A program made the position numbers and the translations under genes. From the NCBI GenBank assembly GCA_008015505.1, contig SSFR01000001.1:124001-188000 (forward strand): DNA of 64,000 nucleotides. The letters are read 5' to 3'. The notes below the pieces were generated by a model. It ran no database searches and was not told where the DNA came from. It saw only the letters and a program-made list of their open reading frames with translations. This document shows, piece by piece, positions 28,345 to 36,603 of this stretch. The stretch is from Pedobacter sp. GTDB lineage: Bacteria; Bacteroidota; Bacteroidia; Sphingobacteriales; Sphingobacteriaceae. The first letter of the stretch is position 1; the number at the start of each line of letters is the position of its first letter.

Positions 28345-28785
28345 ATGGCAAAAGTTTCCATATACCTCAATTTCATGGGTAATGCTGAAGAAGCATTTAA
28401 TTTCTACCGGTCTATTTTTAAAACCGATTGGTCTGCACCAATTGCTAGAATGGGTGATGCGCCCGCCCCTAAAGGCTCACCTACACTTTCAGCAGAAGAT
28501 AAAAAGAAGGTCATGCACGTGGCTTTGCCCATTGTAGGAGGCACTCAAATCATGGGAACAGATATGCTCGAAAATATGGGTCATAAGTTGGTAGTGGGCA
28601 ATAACACAACTATTAATCTGGAGCTAGACACCAAAGAAGAGGCCGACCAACTTTACAATGCGCTTTCAGAAGGTGGTAATAGCAAGGAATGTGTCGCACC
28701 ACACAATGAATTTTGGGGTTATTGGGGTGTTTGCCTAGATCGATTCGGGATTCGCTGGATGTTTAATGTTGCACCGAAGGAGTAA
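28345..28785 (+). CDS. VOC family (PhnB-like glyoxalase-fold) protein
   Basis: 146 aa. A single vicinal-oxygen-chelate domain of the PhnB/3-demethylubiquinone methyltransferase-like type: SIYLNFMGNAEEAFNFYRSI, HVALPIVGGTQIMGTD, NNTTINLELDTKEEADQLY, WGVCLDRFGIRWMFN. Homologues are common and mostly of unknown substrate. It follows hutU by 31 bp and could be cotranscribed, though a functional connection is not evident. Confidence 0.88.
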   Translation: MAKVSIYLNFMGNAEEAFNFYRSIFKTDWSAPIARMGDAPAPKGSPTLSAEDKKKVMHVALPIVGGTQIMGTDMLENMGHKLVVGNNTTINLELDTKEEADQLYNALSEGGNSKECVAPHNEFWGYWGVCLDRFGIRWMFNVAPKE

Positions 28786-28834
28786 TTTTAATCATTCAGT
28801 GGTAGACAAATCTGCTTTAAGGATTTGTAACAGG

Positions 28835-28842
28835 TATATTTG
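28835..28842 (+). promoter_or_regulatory. -7 box (TATATTTG) just before ATG at 28848
   Basis: TATATTTG, CATCA, ATG. It would start the transcript at or next to the start codon of the following hypothetical gene. Confidence 0.45.
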
Positions 28843-28847
28843 CATCA

Positions 28848-29195
28848 ATGAAACCTGCCGAGATTAATTTAAGATGGGCTGCTTTACAAAGCCATATTGC
28901 ACTTGAATTTGACCATGAAAAGCCCGATTTAAAAGTGATGCTCTTTCTCATCGGTGTGCAAGAACTGGGAAAAGGTCCAAAAAAATTTAGCAAACGTCAA
29001 AAAGAGGAATTGATGCATATCGCCAATTGTCGACTTTTCAGCGCACTTGGATTCTATGAATTAGAGGGCCTAGACCAAGATGGATGGCCACATTGGAAAC
29101 TTGTCAAACCCATCCCCGCATACACCCTTCCAGAGCAAGAGATGATTTTAAAATCATTGATTATTCATTATTTCGATGATTTGCTTACTCATTAA
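28848..29195 (+). CDS. conserved hypothetical protein (115 aa)
   Basis: Small soluble protein, mostly helical by composition, with the segments VMLFLIGVQELGKGPKKFSK, MHIANCRLFSALGFYEL and DGWPHWKLVKPIPAYTLPEQ. No known catalytic motif is visible and I do not recognise a named family. It sits 2 bp before the xth start codon, so the two are likely cotranscribed; that gives at most a hint of a DNA-repair link. It appears to have its own leaderless promoter. Confidence 0.8.
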   Translation: MKPAEINLRWAALQSHIALEFDHEKPDLKVMLFLIGVQELGKGPKKFSKRQKEELMHIANCRLFSALGFYELEGLDQDGWPHWKLVKPIPAYTLPEQEMILKSLIIHYFDDLLTH

Positions 29196-29197
29196 TT

Positions 29198-29965
29198 ATG
29201 AAAATTATCACCTACAATGTCAATGGCATCCGCTCAGCAATCAGTAAAAATTGGCTAGGCTGGCTACAAGCTACCGATGCCGATGTGGTTTGTTTACAAG
29301 AAATTAAAGCAAGCCCAGATCAATTAATTGATCTATTGCTTTTGGAGCAGATGGGTTACGAGCATTATTGGTATCCCGCGGAGAAAAAAGGCTATAGTGG
29401 TACGGCCATCCTAACCAAACATACACCCAAACATGTCGAGTATGGTTTTGGGATAAGGGATTACGACCGAGAAGGACGTATCATTCGCGCCGACTTTGAA
29501 AACCATTCGGTCATGAGTGCTTATTTCCCTTCCGGATCAAGTGGCGATGAACGCCAGGATTTCAAGTTTCGCTTCTTGGATGATTTCCAGGCCTACACTA
29601 ATAAACTGGTTGCAAACTATCCTAGGCTCATTATATCTGGCGATTACAACATTTGTCACCGCCCGATTGACATTCATAATCCAAAATCGAATGCAAACTC
29701 TTCCGGTTTTTTACCTGCTGAGCGAGAATGGATGGACGAATTTATCAACAGTGGCTTTATTGACACCTTCCGCCATTTCAATTCGGAGCCTCATCATTAT
29801 ACCTGGTGGAGCTTTAGGGCAAATTCCCGAAATAAAAATTTGGGTTGGCGCATCGATTATCATATGGCTACTACCGCACTTAGCGATCAATTAAAACGAG
29901 CAGCAATTCTGGCTGAAGCCAAACATTCGGATCATTGCCCCGTTTTGCTAGAACTGAACGTATAA
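29198..29965 (+). CDS. xth: exodeoxyribonuclease III
   Basis: 255 aa. Endonuclease/exonuclease/phosphatase fold with all ExoIII landmarks: MKIITYNVNGIRSAI, catalytic Glu in CLQEIKA, GDYNICHRPIDIHNP, WRIDYHMAT and terminal SDHCPV. It cleaves at abasic sites and degrades 3' ends in base-excision repair. Starts 2 bp after the preceding small gene. Confidence 0.97.
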   Translation: MKIITYNVNGIRSAISKNWLGWLQATDADVVCLQEIKASPDQLIDLLLLEQMGYEHYWYPAEKKGYSGTAILTKHTPKHVEYGFGIRDYDREGRIIRADFENHSVMSAYFPSGSSGDERQDFKFRFLDDFQAYTNKLVANYPRLIISGDYNICHRPIDIHNPKSNANSSGFLPAEREWMDEFINSGFIDTFRHFNSEPHHYTWWSFRANSRNKNLGWRIDYHMATTALSDQLKRAAILAEAKHSDHCPVLLELNV

Positions 29966-30094
29966 TGGCTGCCCCAAACAAATCATCTACATACCCCCGC
30001 TCTACTCATGTACTTCTTTTTCATCCGGGTAAAAAGAATCAATCTCACCCCCACACTCTAATCGATAATATACTATCAACTGCTTAACAGAGAT

Positions 30095-30292
30095 TCACCC
30101 AAAAAGAAAATTACAAACCCGATCAAGGAAAGAATATTGCTTTTGAGTACCATCTATGCCTTTTTTGAGATGCCAGCGACGTTCATCCCCCCATATAACA
30201 CCATCTATAGTCGGTTTAAAATACTGTCCCCCATCCAATTTAGTCATCTCTTGAATACTAAACTTCTGAACATTTAATTTCGATAATTCCAT
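30095..30292 (-). CDS. double-glycine leader peptide (natural-product-precursor-like) 2
   Basis: 65 aa from MELSKLNVQKFSIQEMTKL followed by DGG; an in-frame ATG two codons earlier is equally possible. The GG is followed by a polar core with QYFKPTIDGVIWGDERRWH and ends DRVCNFLFG. It has the same leader spacing as the peptides at 14251, 30541 and 51006 but an unrelated core. It lies downstream of peptide 30541 and gltX on the same strand, with a 248 bp gap. Confidence 0.65.
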   Translation of the reverse strand: MELSKLNVQKFSIQEMTKLDGGQYFKPTIDGVIWGDERRWHLKKGIDGTQKQYSFLDRVCNFLFG

Positions 30293-30540
30293 ATGCATAT
30301 AATTTAAATTATTAGCCTGTGTTATTTTAATAGTCTTCGGGTACTTACTTTCGCTATACACATAAGTTTAAATAACATTCTGAACCTAATTATTTCATTA
30401 TTATACTAACTATAGAATGTATGACAAATTATACTTTTCAAAAAAATGCTTTATCTAACCTCTCCAAAAGAAAAAAACTTCAAACACACAACTTATCATA
30501 CACTCCTATATGAAATTAAATATGTCTTTTCACTAAGTTC

Positions 30541-30747
30541 CTATATAATATGTGTATTCCTATGCCTTTTTATATACTGGTTCATCTTTATAATGTCTTC
30601 TTTTGTTATCACTAGCTTTCTATCTTTAGACAATACTGAAGCAGCAATACCAAGAGGAATAGTAGCGATGCCACCTCCTGATTGGCTATGCATTTCATTC
30701 GTTGTAAGTACTTGGACATTACAGCTTTTTAATTCTAAATTTTTCAT
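30541..30747 (-). CDS. double-glycine leader peptide (natural-product-precursor-like) 3
   Basis: 68 aa from MKNLELKSCNVQVLTTNEM then HSQSGGG. The core begins IATIPLGIAASVLSK, then becomes basic (IIKMNQYIKRHRNTHII). Start 55 bp after the gltX stop, same strand. A longer in-frame start exists 45 bp upstream but lacks leader similarity. The opposite strand carries an unrelated open frame here (30446-30778), rejected because it lacks a credible start context. Confidence 0.7.
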   Translation of the reverse strand: MKNLELKSCNVQVLTTNEMHSQSGGGIATIPLGIAASVLSKDRKLVITKEDIIKMNQYIKRHRNTHII

Positions 30748-30802
30748 GTATTTAATTTGTTGTTTTTGTTTGTACTGACTTTTTAGCAACACTCCAGGAG
30801 TG

Positions 30803-32317
30803 CTACTTTGTTAATTCGGATATTGCTCTTTTAATTCGGCTAATCATCTCTACTGCACCCAGTGTGTGGGCAATATCAAAAACGCCAGGGCCAAATTTAC
30901 CTCCTACTAACATGATACGAAGAGGAAGCATTAACTCACCTATTTTGAGCCCTTGCTCTGCTGCAATAGATTTAAACGCAGTTTCCAGCTCTTGAGCATT
31001 GGCTGACGTGCTTTTTTCTAGATAGGCTATATATTTTTCGAAAAAATCGAATTTATGGTTAGTCCAGTTTGTTTTTACTGCAGCGAAATCATAGACTTTA
31101 GGTTGTTCAAAAAAGAAAAAGCTTTGGTCCCAGAAATCTTGCAAAAAAATTAATCGATCTTGAACCAGTGTAATAACCTGTTCTAAATAATGATCCTTTG
31201 GGACTATTATTCCCTTTTCTTTCAAACAAGTTACAATTTGCGGCTTTAATTCAGACAGAGAGGCTTGTCTAATATATTGATGATTGAACCATTTGGCTTT
31301 TTCAAAATCAAATTTTGCACCAGCTTTGCTGATCCGATCAATCGAAAACTGATCAACCAGTTTTGCTAACGAATATAACTCTTGGTCACCATGACCATGC
31401 CAACCAAGTAGAGCCAACATATTGACAAATGCTTCGGGTAAAAATCCCATTTCTCGGAAACCTTTAGTAAGATCACCTGTTTTAGGGTCTTTCCAATTCA
31501 TCGCATACACGGGGAATCCCAAGCGATCACCATCACGTTTGCTTAATTTACCATGACCATCAGGTTTCAAAATTAATGGAAGATGTACCCACTCAGGCAT
31601 TTGCTCTTTCCAACCCAAATAGTCCCAGAGAAGAATATGTACAGGAGAGGATGGTAACCATTCTTCCCCCCTGAACACGTGGCTAATTTTCATCAGATAG
31701 TCATCGACAACAACAGCCAAATGATAAGTAGGCATACCATCAGCTTTAAGTAGTACTTTATCGTCTACCAAATTGGTCTCAAAACTTACTTTCCCACGAA
31801 TCAAATCATGAAAAGTAACGGTTTCATCACTAGGCATTTTGATGCGTATAACATGAGGAGAACCCTGCTTCAGAAGCTGCTCTACTTCATCAACAGACAA
31901 ACTCAATGAATTTCTCAGTGTCTGACGATTTTCATGACCATATCGAAAATTTGGGATCTGCTCACGCTGCGCTTCCAAATCAGCAGCGGTATCAAAGGCA
32001 TAGTAAGCATAGCCATCCTTCACCAACTGCTCTGCATAGCGACGATAAATTGCTTTACGTTCACTTTGCCGATAAGGAACAAAGTCCCCTCCCTGAACTG
32101 GTCCTTCACTAGGATTAAGTCCACACCACTGAAGACAATCGATGATATATTGTTCGGCACCAGCTACATATCGAGATTGATCGGTGTCCTCAATACGTAA
32201 TATGAAATCACCCTGATGTTTTTTGGCAAATAAATAATTAAACAACGCCGTCCGAACTCCTCCAAGATGCAAGCCCCCAGTTGGGCTTGGTGCAAATCGT
32301 ACTCTAACTTTTGACAT
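30803..32317 (-). CDS. gltX: glutamate--tRNA ligase
   Basis: 504 aa. Class I aminoacyl-tRNA synthetase: the HIGH-type motif is HLGG in FAPSPTGGLHLGGVRTALFN and the KMSKS-type loop is KLSKRDG. Zinc-binding cysteines of the E. coli type are not obvious. It charges tRNA-Glu and probably, as in many Bacteroidota, only that tRNA if a separate GlnRS exists. The ATG is 4 nt after a TACCTTTG box. Confidence 0.97.
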   Translation of the reverse strand: MSKVRVRFAPSPTGGLHLGGVRTALFNYLFAKKHQGDFILRIEDTDQSRYVAGAEQYIIDCLQWCGLNPSEGPVQGGDFVPYRQSERKAIYRRYAEQLVKDGYAYYAFDTAADLEAQREQIPNFRYGHENRQTLRNSLSLSVDEVEQLLKQGSPHVIRIKMPSDETVTFHDLIRGKVSFETNLVDDKVLLKADGMPTYHLAVVVDDYLMKISHVFRGEEWLPSSPVHILLWDYLGWKEQMPEWVHLPLILKPDGHGKLSKRDGDRLGFPVYAMNWKDPKTGDLTKGFREMGFLPEAFVNMLALLGWHGHGDQELYSLAKLVDQFSIDRISKAGAKFDFEKAKWFNHQYIRQASLSELKPQIVTCLKEKGIIVPKDHYLEQVITLVQDRLIFLQDFWDQSFFFFEQPKVYDFAAVKTNWTNHKFDFFEKYIAYLEKSTSANAQELETAFKSIAAEQGLKIGELMLPLRIMLVGGKFGPGVFDIAHTLGAVEMISRIKRAISELTK

Positions 32318-32321
32318 GCGA

Positions 32322-32329
32322 CAAAGGTA
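32322..32329 (-). promoter_or_regulatory. -7 box (TACCTTTG) just before gltX ATG
   Basis: The minus strand reads TACCTTTG, TCGC, ATG, again predicting an almost leaderless mRNA. Confidence 0.45.
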
Positions 32330-32408
32330 GCAATAACGTGTTTTTTTAATACCAATCCATCGTAAAATTAAGATTGATTTTGAACTAAAAAATACTTAAA
32401 TTGTATAT

Positions 32409-33245
32409 ATGGGAAGAGGAATAATTATGACAATTACAGGGGTTTTTGTTTTTATTTCTGCCAGCTTAGCTCAAGATCTAATCATCAGCCCAAAGAAAAT
32501 CATTTACAGACGAGATGAAACCATCATACAAGATCCAATTATTGAAGATGGGGATGCTGCAGCAAATGATTGGGAGGCTGTTACAGTCATTTATCCACAT
32601 GTAAAAGGATTGTTGGATACTCTCTTAGCTCAAAAAATAGAAGCTACTTTAGATCGCTATTATTTACAAGATAGCTTAGGTGGGACACCCCTCCCTTACC
32701 TTGAGCTCCTTGCTAGAAAAGGCCAGGGCCTACACGACTATAGAATCAACTATAACAAAAATGATTTCTTGGATGTCACTTTTCACTGGAAATTGATACT
32801 CGGGCACCTGTATGAGGAATTTCATACATTTGTTATTGATTTAACCACGGGGGAACGCGTGAAACCCAGTGACGTTTTTATGAATACATCTGGGCTAGTA
32901 GCAAAGCTGAAGAAAATGCAAAAGTTGGAGGTCAAAGAAAAGCTTGCCCTTATTAATGAATATCCAACCTGTTCTTTTGTAAAAAGAGAGCTTGGCGGGA
33001 GATTCTCAACCCGAAACCTAACTAATTTTTCCATCAGTGATCTGGGAATCACATTCATTTACGACTACAATAGAGAACATATCTGCGCAAATGTTTATCC
33101 TACAGGAAAATACTTTCTTACTTGGGGGCAAGCAAAACCCTTTATTAAACCTACGGGACTATTTGGGAACTTCATCCCATCAAACACTGTAAATCAACAG
33201 GTTAGCGAATTAAATAGCAATAAACCCAGAGAAGATACGCGCTAA
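32409..33245 (+). CDS. secreted protein, possibly DUF3298/RsiV-like
   Basis: 278 aa. Signal peptide (ends SASLAQ; a start at the second Met, 32427, is also possible). The order of features, a YRINYNKNDFLDVTFHW strand, FHTFVIDLTTGERVKPSDVF, then FSISDLGITFIYDYN and YFLTWGQAKPFI, resembles DUF3298 proteins, in which a periplasmic beta-rich domain follows a ligand-binding segment. Similarity is by pattern only. No sigma factor is adjacent, so an anti-sigma role is not supported. Confidence 0.6.
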   Translation: MGRGIIMTITGVFVFISASLAQDLIISPKKIIYRRDETIIQDPIIEDGDAAANDWEAVTVIYPHVKGLLDTLLAQKIEATLDRYYLQDSLGGTPLPYLELLARKGQGLHDYRINYNKNDFLDVTFHWKLILGHLYEEFHTFVIDLTTGERVKPSDVFMNTSGLVAKLKKMQKLEVKEKLALINEYPTCSFVKRELGGRFSTRNLTNFSISDLGITFIYDYNREHICANVYPTGKYFLTWGQAKPFIKPTGLFGNFIPSNTVNQQVSELNSNKPREDTR

Positions 33246-33403
33246 TTTTTTTGGATTCCTAATATGGATCTTGTTTAGATTTTATGGAATGCCAAACATA
33301 ATGTACTTCTTCATATCAGTGTACTTAAAAAATATGCTGTTTTTGGCGTTTGAAATATAACTGTCTGGGGATACCAGCTGAATTTCCTTAATTTGGCAAA
33401 CTT

Positions 33404-34615
33404 ATGAATCCCTATAAACAGAAGCGCCGCTGGAAGTTCATCTTATTCTTCTTTGCCTTATTGATTACTGGAGGATCACTTTGGTATACTCATTATCTGG
33501 TGAAAAACATATCTAAAGCTGAACACACACGGGCTGAAGTTTGGGCAAAAAGTACAAGTAATATTGCCGCACTATCTAATTTGGACGATGATTATGTGAC
33601 CTTTATTTATGGTATACGCGATAGCTTAGCTGTTCCTGCCATTGTTGCTGACCAAAACGACAGTATTATCTATTATAGAGGATTAGATTCCACAAAGACA
33701 AATATTCGTACCGAGGAAAGCAAAAAAAAGAAATACGATCCAGCTTATTTCAAGGATCAGTTACGTGAAATGAAAATGCAGCATCAGCCTATTATACTGG
33801 AAGGGAAAAAGAGATGGTACGTGTATTACAAAGATTCCCTATTGTTAACTCAGCTGCGTATCTTCCCCTATGTACAGCTCTCCGTAATTGCTATTTTTCT
33901 GATCATTTCTTATTCGGTATTCAGTTCTTCCAGACGCTCAGAACAGAACCTTGTTTGGGTAGGCATGGCAAAAGAAACAGCACATCAGCTGGGTACACCC
34001 ATATCGTCTCTAATGGCCTGGGTAGAGCTCCTCAAATCTAAATTCAACGCTGAAAAGGAGCCCTTAGTTCTAGAAATGGAAAACGATATCAAGCGTCTGG
34101 AAATGGTAGCTGATCGGTTTTCTAAAATAGGGTCAGAGCCCGTTCTAAAAAATCATCTGGTATACGATGTAGTTACTGATTTTGTTAACTACTTCAAGGT
34201 AAGAGCAAGCGATAAGATCAAATTTTTGGTCTCTGGGGATGCACGTGTAGAAGCACTTATCAATATCCCCTTATTTGACTGGGTCTTAGAGAACCTACTA
34301 AAAAATGCAGCCAATGCAATTAATGGATATGGCAAAATCGATATACGAATTATTAATAATCCCACTAAAAAACAAGTTCTTATTGATGTAATTGATACTG
34401 GAAAGGGAATACCTAGATCGAAATTTGATACGGTATTTCAACCTGGTTATACAACTAGAAAACGCGGTTGGGGTTTGGGATTATCTTTAACTAAACGTAT
34501 AGTCGAAAATTACCATCGGGGCCATATTTTTGTTAAAGATTCTGAGCTAGGGAAGGGCACTACCTTTAGAGTGGTTTTAAAGAGTAATCACAAGGATGAA
34601 GAAGGTGTCGTATAA
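33404..34615 (+). CDS. sensor histidine kinase (orphan)
   Basis: 403 aa. Two membrane helices (about 11-30 and 152-173) enclose a 120-residue extracytoplasmic sensor region. Phospho-acceptor box KETAHQLGTPISSL with His194, N box ENLLKNAANAI, G1 DTGKGIP, and GLGLSLTKRIVE. The residue after the His is Gln rather than Glu, and the box resembles the H-[EQ]-LGTP subgroup of Bacteroidota kinases; in HisKA kinases this position takes part in phosphatase or kinase chemistry. No response regulator gene is next to it, so its partner is elsewhere. Ligand unknown. Confidence 0.9.
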   Translation: MNPYKQKRRWKFILFFFALLITGGSLWYTHYLVKNISKAEHTRAEVWAKSTSNIAALSNLDDDYVTFIYGIRDSLAVPAIVADQNDSIIYYRGLDSTKTNIRTEESKKKKYDPAYFKDQLREMKMQHQPIILEGKKRWYVYYKDSLLLTQLRIFPYVQLSVIAIFLIISYSVFSSSRRSEQNLVWVGMAKETAHQLGTPISSLMAWVELLKSKFNAEKEPLVLEMENDIKRLEMVADRFSKIGSEPVLKNHLVYDVVTDFVNYFKVRASDKIKFLVSGDARVEALINIPLFDWVLENLLKNAANAINGYGKIDIRIINNPTKKQVLIDVIDTGKGIPRSKFDTVFQPGYTTRKRGWGLGLSLTKRIVENYHRGHIFVKDSELGKGTTFRVVLKSNHKDEEGVV

Positions 34616-34654
34616 AGCACAGCACTTATTTGATTTTTTGCCCCCAAGAGTAAG

Positions 34655-34819
34655 CTAAAAAGGTGATCTTCCTTTAATTATTCGAAGTAGTACTGCAATA
34701 ATTGCTATGACAATTAGTATATGAATAAGCCCTCTAAGATGAAAGCCAAAACCAACAAAACCAATCAGCCAACCTATTACTAGAATGATTGCAATAACAT
34801 AAAGTAGTTTCCCTATCAT
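34655..34819 (-). CDS. small membrane protein, lmo0937 family
   Basis: 54 aa from MIGKLLYVIAIILVIGWLIG. Two hydrophobic helices flanking GFGFHLRGLIHILIVIAIIA and a basic tail LLRIIKGRSPF match the widespread lmo0937-type tiny membrane proteins of unknown function, often stress-related. A longer in-frame start exists (34897) but the family begins at this Met. Confidence 0.8.
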   Translation of the reverse strand: MIGKLLYVIAIILVIGWLIGFVGFGFHLRGLIHILIVIAIIAVLLRIIKGRSPF

Positions 34820-35033
34820 ATTTAGTTTTAATTTAACAAACAAGTAATCAAATACCACGTAAGATACTAAAGAAGAAGCAATAACTAACAGGGTCAATCT
34901 AGGTCAGCATACACCCATATCCCCGGCAAGCTTTATTGATCATCTACTTCTACTGCTGAAATTTAGTACCTTTGCACTCTTTAAACTAGCCTAATAGTTA
35001 ATATTTATTTTCGGCAATTAAATTTAAGTAATC

Positions 35034-35402
35034 ATGGAAAGCAAAAGACAGCAAAAATTTGCCGGAGTCATTCAAAAAGACTTGGCCGAGATTTTCCAGA
35101 GAGAGGCTGCAAGCCTATTGCCTAATATTTTGGTAACAATTACCAAAGTAAAAGTGAGCCCAGATTTTGGTTTAGCTCGTGTGTATCTTAGTTTTTTTAA
35201 TAGTGATAATACCACACTTGCCCTGAATACCATAAAAACACACGCTAGTGAGATTCGCTATAAGCTCGGCACCAAAATTAAAGATCAAGCCAGAAGCGTT
35301 CCTCAACTCGAATTTTTTTTGGATGATACTAGCGATTATGTCGCTCGTTTAGACAAAATCTTTGATAAAATAAGCCAAGAACCCCGTCAAGAGGAAAATT
35401 AA
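35034..35402 (+). CDS. rbfA: ribosome-binding factor A
   Basis: 122 aa. RbfA KH-like fold: QQKFAGVIQKDLAEIFQREA, TITKVKVSPDFGLARVYLSF, IRYKLGTKIKDQARSVPQLE, FFLDDTSDYVARLDKI. It binds 16S rRNA during 30S maturation and cold adaptation. A TACCTTTG box lies about 60 nt upstream. It is followed 7 bp later by the hemolysin III-like gene, a probable operon. Confidence 0.95.
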   Translation: MESKRQQKFAGVIQKDLAEIFQREAASLLPNILVTITKVKVSPDFGLARVYLSFFNSDNTTLALNTIKTHASEIRYKLGTKIKDQARSVPQLEFFLDDTSDYVARLDKIFDKISQEPRQEEN

Positions 35403-35409
35403 TACAAAG

Positions 35410-36039
35410 ATGAGAACCCCAAGAGAACCATTAAACTTTTATACCCATGCCATTCCTGCACTATTAGCTATACCAGCAGCAGCTGTCTTGTTCTACCAAT
35501 CAAACACAAACATTCAATTCACAGCAGCGATAGTGTATGGCTTATGTACATTTGTACTGTTCAGCATGAGCGCCATTTATCACAGCTATCCCCAGACACC
35601 AAAGCAGATTCGTGCCTGGCAAAAAGCTGATCATTGTTCCATTTATTTGATGATAGCAGGCTCCTATACACCCACCATACTTTTAGTCTTCAATGGTTGG
35701 ATACGATGGACTTTACTAGCCACCATTTGGACCATCGCCTTGCTTGGATGTTCTTTCAAGATCGCTAATCGACTTCGGCATAAAGGCATTTCCTTAAGTA
35801 TTTACATTGCCATGGGTGCACTTATCGCCCCGCTAATAGACCAAGTAGCCATAAAACTTTCTTTATCAGCCATTATGTGGCTACTGATAGGGGGTGTATT
35901 TTATATTGCTGGGACCATCTTTTATTACAAAGACAAAGAACTAAACAAATACCTGCACACACACGAGGTTTGGCACTTATTCGTCATTGCAGGTGCTACG
36001 TCACATTATTTTTATAACTATCAATATTTATTTGTTTGA
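35410..36039 (+). CDS. trhA: hemolysin III / TrhA (PAQR family) membrane protein
   Basis: 209 aa with seven predicted helices. Diagnostic PAQR residues: FYTHAIPALLAIPA, MSAIYHSYP, KADHCSIYLMIAGSYTP and HTHEVWHLFVIAGATSHY, which carry the putative zinc-binding His/Asp set. Bacterial members are linked to membrane fluidity homeostasis; the haemolytic label is historical. Cotranscribed with rbfA by spacing. Confidence 0.9.
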   Translation: MRTPREPLNFYTHAIPALLAIPAAAVLFYQSNTNIQFTAAIVYGLCTFVLFSMSAIYHSYPQTPKQIRAWQKADHCSIYLMIAGSYTPTILLVFNGWIRWTLLATIWTIALLGCSFKIANRLRHKGISLSIYIAMGALIAPLIDQVAIKLSLSAIMWLLIGGVFYIAGTIFYYKDKELNKYLHTHEVWHLFVIAGATSHYFYNYQYLFV

Positions 36040-36212
36040 ATTCGAGGATTGTTAGTGTGACCCCTCTATTTTCTAATCTCACATAATCTTCACTTTATTC
36101 CAAAGAGCGCGTTTTTAATGAGCAAAAAAATCACTCATATTTTTTGATTCTTCCGATTGCTTAAAGCGTTTCGTTTAAAAATAGATTTATAGGTTTGCTA
36201 ATTTTTGCAAAA

Positions 36213-36371
36213 ATGAAAAAACTGACTTTGAAAGCATATCAAGTTCAAGAGCTAAATGCTAAGCAAATGCAAGAACAAGGTAGAGTAATAGACCCCTGCA
36301 CTGTAATTATCGGCAGCATTGCAGTAACCGTCGCTGTTAGAGGTTGCCGCCATGTATCACCACCTATATAA
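36213..36371 (+). CDS. leader-type small peptide 4 (52 aa)
   Basis: MKKLTLKAYQVQELNAKQMQ then EQGRVIDPCTV. The leader half matches the other precursor-like peptides in the window, with the hydrophobic positions and the E/Q-M pair aligned, but the GG is reduced to one G. The second half is short and hydrophobic with two Cys (residues 29 and 45) and ends SPPI. It lies alone in the 550 bp between trhA and the convergent nagB gene and is followed by structured, gene-free DNA. Confidence 0.6.
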   Translation: MKKLTLKAYQVQELNAKQMQEQGRVIDPCTVIIGSIAVTVAVRGCRHVSPPI

Positions 36372-36387
36372 TCTGACAGTGAGTAAT

Positions 36388-36489
36388 ATCACACTGCTCC
36401 CCCTACTCCTTTTATGCCGGTTGCTATTGACGATGGTATTATACCAGCAGCAATATTGCGTCAACGATACAGAGCAGTAGGTGCGTGAT
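36388..36489 (+). other. structured non-coding stretch after peptide 4
   Basis: Outer arms ATCAC+ACTGCTC (36388-36399) and GAGCAGT (36472-36478) / GTGAT (36485-36489) pair with a 6-nt bulge; inside are TTGACG / CGTCAA arms and a GGTATTATACC palindrome. This could be a structured RNA, a folded 3' end of the peptide transcript, or the remnant of an element. No other feature explains the stretch. Confidence 0.35.
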
Positions 36490-36526
36490 GATCTCATAGT
36501 AGAGAAATTTTCTCAAAAGTCTTTTT

Positions 36527-36556
36527 GTCCGCAGAGCTCTGAAAAGCTCTGCGGAC
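36527..36556 (+). terminator. strong hairpin terminator
   Basis: GTCCGCAGAGCT and AGCTCTGCGGAC form a perfect 12-bp stem with a 6-nt loop, followed by TCTTTATT. It ends transcription from the peptide-4 side toward convergent nagB. Confidence 0.8.
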
Positions 36557-36581
36557 TCTTTATTGGGCTTACCCCTTATAA

Positions 36582-36603
36582 AGAGCCTGTTTAGAATTTA
36601 TAA
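36582..36603. repeat. single end of the MITE-like repeat at the nagB stop
   Basis: AGAGCCTGTTTAGAATTTAT matches the repeat end AGAGCCTGTTTAAAATTTAT with one difference. It overlaps the last codons and stop of nagB, read on the opposite strand. No matching second end is seen nearby. Confidence 0.5.

Noticed and set aside
30446-30778. 110-aa hydrophobic plus-strand open frame
   Set aside because: It lies opposite leader peptide 3 and has an AT-driven hydrophobic composition; the minus-strand peptide has the better start and family resemblance.
32409-33245. Anti-sigma factor RsiV
   Set aside because: The similarity is limited to a general DUF3298-like pattern, there is no cytoplasmic anti-sigma domain and no sigma factor neighbour.
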